From Agrococcus sp. SL85 (GTDB lineage: Bacteria; Actinomycetota; Actinomycetes; Actinomycetales; Microbacteriaceae): a DNA stretch of 64,000 nucleotides. Numbering within the stretch: position 1 is the stretch's first letter; each line of letters starts with the position of its first letter. Location: assembly GCF_026625845.1 (NCBI RefSeq), contig NZ_CP113066.1, positions 1,984,001-2,048,000 on the forward strand, written 5' to 3'. The position numbers and the translations under genes were made by a program. This document shows positions 58,857 through 64,000 of the stretch, piece by piece. The notes beneath the pieces were generated by a model, which saw only the letters and a program-made list of their open reading frames with translations, did no database searches and had not been told where the DNA came from.

Positions 58857-59471
58857 ATGCACCCCATCCTCGCCCTCGACGACCGCGCCCGCGCCGACCT
58901 CGTGCTGCTGCTCGATCGCGCCGCCGTCTTCGGCGACGGCACCGTGCGGCTCGTGGCCGACGGCCCCGTCGCCCTCCTCACGACGCCCATGACCGCGTCG
59001 AGCGGCCTGCTCGACACCGGCCCCACGATCCTCGTGGCCCGCGCCGCCCGGATGCGCGAGCCTGCCGCCTTCGACGGCGTGGTCGCGCTGCCCGCGCTCC
59101 GCGACGCGCTCCGCGAGGGCGCCGACGTCGAGGTGCCGGCGGGCGTCGGGCGTCCCGCCTGGGCGGCGGTGTCGCCGCCGCGCGGCGGCTGGGCGCCCGT
59201 GGGCGAGGTCTCGCCCGACGAGGTGCGCCGCCTCGCCGCGCAGGCGGCGGAGGACGTCGAGGCGCTCCTGCCGCGCTCGCCGGGCGAGGCCGTGCGCCGC
59301 CGCGCCGAGCGCTCGGTGTGGGGCCGCGAGGCGCACGCGAGTGGCATGACGATGGGGCAGGCCGCCGCGCTCGTGGCGATGCGCTTCCTGGGCGACGAGC
59401 CCGTGCGCGTCACCGCGGCGGGCGGCTGGGTGCGCGCGAGCGGCCGCGCCGGCGAGGCGCTCGCCCGCTAG
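58857..59471 (+). CDS. Conserved hypothetical protein
   Basis: A 204-residue soluble protein with no domain I can name. It contains MHPILALDDRARADLVLLLD, then DGPVALLTTPMTASSGLLDT and a C-terminal ERSVWGREAHASGMTMGQAA. It looks like a real gene: codon third positions are as GC-rich as the neighbours and a TAGTCT box (58842-58847) lies 9 bases before the ATG. The stop overlaps that of the convergent symporter gene by three bases. Confidence 0.65.
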   Translation: MHPILALDDRARADLVLLLDRAAVFGDGTVRLVADGPVALLTTPMTASSGLLDTGPTILVARAARMREPAAFDGVVALPALRDALREGADVEVPAGVGRPAWAAVSPPRGGWAPVGEVSPDEVRRLAAQAAEDVEALLPRSPGEAVRRRAERSVWGREAHASGMTMGQAAALVAMRFLGDEPVRVTAAGGWVRASGRAGEALAR

Positions 59472-60432
59472 CGAGGCTCGTCGCGCAGCGGCGCGAGCCG
59501 CGGCAGCAGCCGCACGAGCACGACGAGCACCACGAGGCTCGACGAGCGTCTGCGCGACGACCGCGAGCGGTGCGAGCCCGAGCGCCGGCGGCAGCGCGAG
59601 CGCGAGCGGCAGCACCACGAGGGAGTTGCGGGTGACGCCGCTGAGCGCCACGGCACGCGCGCGGCGCGGGCCGAGCCCGAGGCCCCGCGCCACGAGCAGG
59701 CCCGCCGCGACCATGGCGGCGGCGAACACGAGGTACAGCGGCACGAGGCGCCACAGCGAGGCGGCCTCGGCGCCCACGGCCGGCAGCTGCGCGGCGACGA
59801 CGATCGCGATCGTGAGCGCCGTGAGCGGCACGAGCGAGGCCTCCGCCGCGGGCGGCACGGAGCGCAGCGGCGGCACGCGGCGCGCGAGCAGGCTGCACCG
59901 CGGCCGCGATCGCGAGCGGCAGCAGCACCATCAGGCCCAGCGCCTGCAGGAAGGGCGCAGGTTCGATCGCCGCGGCGGCGCTGCCGCCCACGAGCGAGAG
60001 CAGCAGCGGCAGCAGGGCCACCTGGAGGAGCATGAGGATCGGCGTCGCGGCGAGCAGCCGCACCGCGTCGCCGCCGGCCAGTCGCGTGAACGCGACCACG
60101 TAGTCGATGCACGGCGCGAGCAGCACGAGCGCGACGCCCACGAGGAGCCCGGCGTCGTCCGCGACGAAGCGCGTGAGCCCCAGCACGACCAGCGGCGCGA
60201 CGACGAAGCTGCCGACGAGCACCGCGAGCAGGAAGCGGCCGTCGCGCAGCGCCGTCCGGAGGCCCTCGAGCGGCACGCCGAGGAAGGTTGCGACGAGCAG
60301 GAGCACGAGCACGGGCGTGGTCGCCGCCTCGAGCGCTGGCGTCGCGCCCGGCGCCAGCAGGCCGACGAGGGCGCCGCTCGCCGCGGCGCCGAGCAGCACC
60401 CAGAGCTGGTGGCGCTCCAGCCAGGCGGTCAT
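59468..60432 (-). pseudogene. Bile acid/arsenite-type symporter, split by two extra bases
   Basis: A BASS/ACR3-like membrane transporter with about ten hydrophobic segments, read in three frames. Frame 1 holds LLVATFLGVPLEGLRTAL and LLAPCIDYVVAFTRLAGGDA, frame 2 LTALTIAIVVAAQLPAVG and ALSGVTRNSLVVLPLALALP, frame 3 LVVLVVLVRLLPRLAPLRDE. Removing one base from AGGCT at 59890-59894 and one from AGGCT at 59535-59539 restores a 320-residue protein. NRNS-like and PCIDYV segments favour the arsenic-resistance-related group; the substrate is unknown. The ATG overlaps the NUDIX gene stop (ATGA). Confidence 0.8.
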
Positions 60433-60884
60433 CGCTCCAGCAGGCGCAGGAGCCCCGCGGGCACGAGGTCGATCGTCGGGTCGTCGAAGCGCGAGGCCGG
60501 CAGCCACCACACCGGATGCCCCGCATCCGTCGTCTCCGGCAGCACGACGCCGGCCGGCAGCGCCACCCGATGCACGAAGACGTGCTCGTGGAAGGGCCGG
60601 CCCGCGTAGGCGAACAGGTTCTCGACGACGTCGAGCAGCCGCGGCGCCGAGGCCTCGACGCCCAGCTCCTCGCGCAGCTCGCGCACCACGGCCTCCGCGG
60701 CGCGCTCGCCCGGCTCGATGCCGCCGCCGGGCGGGCGCACGTAGGTGCGGCCAGTGGCAGGGTCGACGGCGCTCGTGACGAGCAGCGCGCCGTCGTCGCG
60801 GCGCACGACGGCGATCGCGATCGGGCGGATCGCGTCGGGCACGGGGCAACCGTCGGGCACGGGGCGGCCGTCGAGCGCGGTCAC
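60429..60884 (-). CDS. NUDIX hydrolase
   Basis: A 151-residue pyrophosphohydrolase. The Nudix box is visible around GGIEPGERAAEAVVRELREE with the preceding RTYVRPPG, at about residues 55-77. It cleaves a nucleoside-diphosphate-linked compound of unknown identity. The GTG start overlaps the stop of the App1 gene (GTGA) and its stop overlaps the symporter start (ATGA), so all three genes are tightly coupled. Confidence 0.9.
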   Translation of the reverse strand: MTALDGRPVPDGCPVPDAIRPIAIAVVRRDDGALLVTSAVDPATGRTYVRPPGGGIEPGERAAEAVVRELREELGVEASAPRLLDVVENLFAYAGRPFHEHVFVHRVALPAGVVLPETTDAGHPVWWLPASRFDDPTIDLVPAGLLRLLER

Positions 60885-61918
60885 AGCGGCTGCAGCTCGC
60901 CGATCGCGCGGAGCTCCTTCGCGAGCCCGCCGCCGTTCGGCGACCAGACCCACGGATGGTTCGAACGGGTCTCGGCGTGCGTGCGGCCGCCCGCGAGCAC
61001 CGCCTCCTGCGCCGTCAGCTGCCGGATCGCCACGGCGCGCACGTGCTCGGGATGCGCGTTCGCGAACTCGCCGTAGAGCTCCTCGTCGTGCTGGCCGTCG
61101 TCGCCGACGAGCAGCCACTGGATCTGCGGGAACTCGCGCGCGAGTCGCCGCAGCTGCGTGCGCTTGTGCTCCTTGCCCGAGCGGAAGAAGCGATCGTGCG
61201 TGGGCCCCCAGTCGGTCAGGAGCAGCGAGCCGGAGGGGTAGAGGTTGCGCGAGAGGAAGCGGGTGAGCGCGGGCGCCGCGTTCCAGGCGCCGGTCGAGAG
61301 GTAGAGGAACGGGCTCTCGGGGTGCTGCTGCGCGATGCGCTCGTACAGCACGGCCATGCCGGGCACGGGCGTGCGGCCGTGCTCGTCGAGCACGAAGGCG
61401 TTCCAGGCGGCGAGCATGGGGCGGGGGAGCGAGGTGACCATGACGGTGTCGTCGATGTCGCTCACGACGCCGAAGCGCGTGGCCGGGTCGACGACGAGCA
61501 CGGGGGCCGCGACGGGCGGCGAGCCGGCGACCTCCAGCGTCACCTCCTGCCAGCCGGGCTCGAGCCGGATGGGCACGATCGCGTCGACGATGCCGCCGCG
61601 GTCGGCCGTCACGACGTGCCGAGCGCCGCCGGCGGCGACGGTGACGTCGACGTCGTTGAGCGCGATCGAGGTGAACGAGCGCCAGCCTCGCACGTCCTCG
61701 TACTGCGCCTTGCGCTCGGCGCCGGGCTCGACGAGCAGCACGCGCGCGAGCACGCGGATCCAGCCCTCGCCGCCGTAGCCGGCGTAGGCGACGACCGTGG
61801 GGAGGCGCCCGCGGCGCAGCGCGTGGGCCTCGCGCTGCTCGTGGATCCAGTCCTCGATGCGCGCGGCGGTGTGCTTGATCGGCTCGGGGATGCGGGCGAG
61901 CGGATCGAGCTCCTCCAC
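60881..61918 (-). CDS. App1 family phosphatase (DUF2183)
   Basis: A 345-residue HAD-like lipid phosphatase. The catalytic motif is in VVSDIDDTVMVTSLPRPMLA, followed by PFLYLSTGAWNAAP, LSRNLYPSGSLLLTDWGP and LLVGDDGQHDEELYGEFA. In yeast App1 is a phosphatidate phosphatase; the bacterial substrate is unknown. AGGAGG at the right distance supports GTG 61918. It heads a three-gene unit with the NUDIX and symporter genes. Confidence 0.9.
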   Translation of the reverse strand: MEELDPLARIPEPIKHTAARIEDWIHEQREAHALRRGRLPTVVAYAGYGGEGWIRVLARVLLVEPGAERKAQYEDVRGWRSFTSIALNDVDVTVAAGGARHVVTADRGGIVDAIVPIRLEPGWQEVTLEVAGSPPVAAPVLVVDPATRFGVVSDIDDTVMVTSLPRPMLAAWNAFVLDEHGRTPVPGMAVLYERIAQQHPESPFLYLSTGAWNAAPALTRFLSRNLYPSGSLLLTDWGPTHDRFFRSGKEHKRTQLRRLAREFPQIQWLLVGDDGQHDEELYGEFANAHPEHVRAVAIRQLTAQEAVLAGGRTHAETRSNHPWVWSPNGGGLAKELRAIGELQPL

Positions 61919-62001
61919 GGCGACCTCCTGGGCTCGGGTGCTGTCGTCCGCGACGACCCTACCGGGCCTCCCGCGAGCCCGTGCCGGGACGCCCGCGGCC
62001 G

Positions 62002-62691
62002 TCAGGGCGCGGGCGCGACGAGCTCGGGACCGTTCGCGCGCACGTTGCCGACCGCGCGGCCGACGGCGTGCATCGCCAGGCCGCCCGCGGCCTCCGGGGC
62101 CTCGGCGACCACGGCCTCGAGCGCAGCCTCGCCGTCCTCCTCGGGGTCGAGCCAGGCATCGCGCATCGCGGGCGCGACGACGACCGGCATGCGCTCGTGG
62201 ATCGCGGCGAGCGGCCCCTCGGCGGCGGTGGTCAGGATCGTCGCCGACAGCAGCCACGAGCCGTCGGGCTGCTTCCACCACGCGTAGAGGCCCGCGAGCG
62301 AGAGCGGCGCCTCGCCGTGCACGTAGTGCGGCACCTTCGCCTCGGCGCCCTGCTGCCACTCGTACCAGCCGTCGGCGGGCACGAGCGCGCGGCGCGACCG
62401 CACGCCGTCGCGGAACATCGGCTTCTCGGCCGCCGACTCGACGCGCGCGTTGAACGCGCGCTGACCGACCGAGACGTCCTTCGCCCACGCCGGCACGAGG
62501 CCCCAGCGGGCCGCCTCGAGACGGCGGATCGGCGGGCGCTCGTCGCGGGGCGCGGGCTCGACGACGACCGCCACGCGCGTGGTGGGGGCGATGTTCCAGC
62601 TGGGCTCCGGGAGGCCCTCGCCGATCTCGTCCACCTCGAACAGCGCCACGAGATCGGTCGACGGGGTCGCGAGCACGTACCGACCGCACAT
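62002..62691 (-). CDS. SRAP family protein (HMCES/YedK)
   Basis: A 229-residue protein that protects abasic sites in single-stranded DNA by covalent attachment. It starts M-C-G-R-Y with the essential Cys2, followed by PSWNIAPTTRVAVV, WGLVPAWAKD, NARVESAAEKPMF, WYEW and the histidine in AIHERMPVVV, all conserved. The length is normal. It is divergent from the TetR gene, with overlapping promoters. No SOS box is visible in the 23-base gap. Confidence 0.95.
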   Translation of the reverse strand: MCGRYVLATPSTDLVALFEVDEIGEGLPEPSWNIAPTTRVAVVVEPAPRDERPPIRRLEAARWGLVPAWAKDVSVGQRAFNARVESAAEKPMFRDGVRSRRALVPADGWYEWQQGAEAKVPHYVHGEAPLSLAGLYAWWKQPDGSWLLSATILTTAAEGPLAAIHERMPVVVAPAMRDAWLDPEEDGEAALEAVVAEAPEAAGGLAMHAVGRAVGNVRANGPELVAPAP

Positions 62692-62714
62692 GCAGGGGAT
62701 ACTCTCATGACCAG

Positions 62715-63428
62715 GTGGACCTCAGCAGGAAGGCGGCGCCGGTGGACGAGCACGACGCGGGCGGCACGACCGGCGGCACAGGGGGATCCCCCGACGCCGC
62801 GAGCTGGCAGTCCGCAGCCGTCACCGTGCGCAACGAGCCCGTGCAGGCGCGCGCCGCGCAGCGCATCGAGGCGCTGCTCGACGCCGCGGCGGCGGTGGTC
62901 GAGTCCCACGGCATCGAGCACCTGACGACCGCGCTGGTCGCCGAGCGCGCGGGCGCCTCGATCGGCACCGTCTACCGCTACTTCCCCGACCGCGTCGCGG
63001 TGCTCGTGGCGCTCGCGGCGCGCAACCAGGAGCGCATGCGCCTCGCGCTCGAGCGGGTGGCGCAGGACGAGCACGCGACGTGGCTGCACGCGATCGACGC
63101 CATGATCGACGCGATGGTCGAGGTCTGCCGCACGGAGCCCTCGTTCCGCACGGTGCGCGCGGGGGAGTCGCTCGACCTCGGCCCCGCGGTCAAGGAGCCC
63201 GTGACGGCGCCCATCCTCGAGGACGTCGAGCGCTACCTCGCGCTGCGGTGGTCGCTGCCCTTCGATCCGGCGAAGCGGGAGGCGCTCGAGCTCTCGATCG
63301 GGGCGGTCGACGCGTTCGTCTCCTACGCCTTCCTGCGGGCCGCCGACGGCGACGAGCGCTACATCGCGCTCGCGCACGAGTGCGCCCGCACGCATCTCTT
63401 CACGGCCTGGCCCGACCCCACCGCCTGA
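62715..63428 (+). CDS. TetR family regulator
   Basis: A 237-residue repressor with a disordered N-terminal stretch of about 35 residues and a helix-turn-helix in LVAERAGASIGTVYRYFPDR (about residues 76-95). The C-terminal ligand domain has no recognised ligand. GTG 62715 follows a TACTCT box (62700-62705) by 9 bases; GTG 62742 and GTG 62826 are alternatives that would remove the long tail. It lies directly upstream of cydA, and a dyad over the cydA promoter is its most likely target. Confidence 0.88.
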   Translation: MDLSRKAAPVDEHDAGGTTGGTGGSPDAASWQSAAVTVRNEPVQARAAQRIEALLDAAAAVVESHGIEHLTTALVAERAGASIGTVYRYFPDRVAVLVALAARNQERMRLALERVAQDEHATWLHAIDAMIDAMVEVCRTEPSFRTVRAGESLDLGPAVKEPVTAPILEDVERYLALRWSLPFDPAKREALELSIGAVDAFVSYAFLRAADGDERYIALAHECARTHLFTAWPDPTA

Positions 63429-63486
63429 GGTCCGAGCCCGGCCGCCCGGCCCGGCCGCCCGGAGCGGGCGCCGAGGCTTATGGATT

Positions 63487-63502
63487 CGCTATCAGATAGC
63501 GT
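63487..63502 (+). promoter_or_regulatory. Operator dyad over the cydA promoter
   Basis: CGCTATC-A-GATAGCG (63487-63501) is a perfect 7+7 dyad that overlaps a TAGCGT -10 box (63497-63502). It lies in the 133-base gap between the TetR gene and cydA. Its symmetry suits a dimeric repressor such as the TetR protein next door. Confidence 0.6.
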
Positions 63503-63561
63503 CTCCGGCTTGCTCCACGCCACCTGTGAGAGTTGGATGGAACTGTCGAAAGGTGGCCCCG

Positions 63562-64000
63562 TTGAGCTCCGTCGTCCCGCTCGCCCAGCAGCTCGATCCG
63601 CTCGTCCTCTCGCAGTGGCAGTTCGGCCTCACGACGGTCTACCACTTCCTCTTCGTGCCCATCACGCTCGGCATGGTGTGGCTCGTGGCCGGCTTCCAGA
63701 CCGCGTGGGTGCGCACGGGCAACGCCGAGTGGCTGCGGCTCACCCACTTCTTCGGCAAGCTCTTCCTCATCAACTTCGCGATCGGCGTCGCGACCGGCAT
63801 CGTGCAGGAGTTCCAGTTCGGCATGAACTGGTCCGACTACTCCCGCTTCGTCGGCGACGTCTTCGGCGCCCCGCTCGCGTTCGAGGGCCTCATCGCCTTC
63901 TCGTTCGAGGCGACCTTCATCGGCCTCTGGATCTTCGGCTGGGACAAGCTCTCGCCCAAGGTCCACCTGCTGACGATCTACATGGTCGCGCTCGGCACGA
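63562..64000 (+). CDS. cydA: Cytochrome bd ubiquinol oxidase subunit I (partial)
   Basis: The first 146 residues of CydA, the haem-carrying subunit of the high-affinity bd oxidase; the gene runs off the right edge. DPLVLSQWQFGLTTVYHFLF, the histidine in that segment as haem ligand, NFAIGVATGIVQEFQFGMNW and FEGLIAFSFEATFIGLWIFG are diagnostic. TTG 63562 is preferred because AAAGGTGG precedes it; GTG 63553 is the alternative. A dyad over the promoter suggests control by the neighbouring TetR protein. Confidence 0.93.
   Translation, partial: MSSVVPLAQQLDPLVLSQWQFGLTTVYHFLFVPITLGMVWLVAGFQTAWVRTGNAEWLRLTHFFGKLFLINFAIGVATGIVQEFQFGMNWSDYSRFVGDVFGAPLAFEGLIAFSFEATFIGLWIFGWDKLSPKVHLLTIYMVALGT

Overview
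The window is about 73% or more G+C, densely packed and reads as chromosomal core genome of a high-GC Gram-positive actinobacterium. Protein sequences and gene pairings (DUF6993 lipoprotein, DUF3097, the Rv2578c-type radical SAM protein, DUF4383, the fused three-membrane-segment protein beside a thioredoxin-TPR protein, EttA followed by a hotdog thioesterase) point to the family Microbacteriaceae, possibly an Agrococcus-like genus. The genus is a guess. I see no prophage, insertion sequence or CRISPR array.

Layout. 1-3.3 kb: tsf-pyrH-frr-cdsA and a DivIVA-repeat protein. 3.3-8.4 kb: secreted lytic-transglycosylase-like protein, AI-2E family permease, a membrane/lipoprotein gene in two frames, thioredoxin-TPR protein. 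8.5-17.5 kb: alpha-glucan cluster glgB-glgE (minus), glgP (plus), glgX (minus). 17.6-19.9 kb: cysteine desulfurase and mnmA for tRNA thiolation. 20-25.6 kb: small membrane proteins, ligA coupled to an AAA ATPase, and a radical SAM gene under a perfect SOS box. 25.7-31 kb: YdcF and DUF1295 proteins, gatCAB. 31-34.3 kb: YmgE-type stress membrane protein, F420-type oxidoreductase, DUF3097, SGNH hydrolase. 34.4-37.9 kb: TPP riboswitch with thiamine-precursor ECF transporter ykoEDC and a small kinase. 38-44 kb: alcohol dehydrogenase, zincin, iron-regulated siderophore reductase, tRNA-His, orn, HAD phosphatase, NRAMP-like transporter, tRNA-Arg(UCU) followed by four tandem copies of its own 3' part. 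44-51 kb: DedA, YceI, msrA, ssb, ettA. 51-57.4 kb: mmsA, then a GntR-controlled NRAMP-like transporter with a gamma-glutamyltransferase and a DUF1275 protein. 57.4-64 kb: acetyltransferase, tesB, a symporter-NUDIX-App1 phosphatase operon, SRAP protein, a TetR regulator and the start of cydA.

Two observations stand out. First, five genes are broken by six single-base insertions, and every one has the same signature: AGCT expected, AGCCT or AGGCT found. Removing the extra base restores one full-length family protein in each case, which suggests a systematic sequencing error at one motif or, less likely, a motif-specific mutational process. Second, the 3' part of tRNA-Arg (nucleotides 27-75) is repeated in tandem with an exact 49-bp period. 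Many start codons lie 6-9 bases after a TAnnnT box, so leaderless transcription looks common here. All calls rest on reading the sequence; no database search was run.
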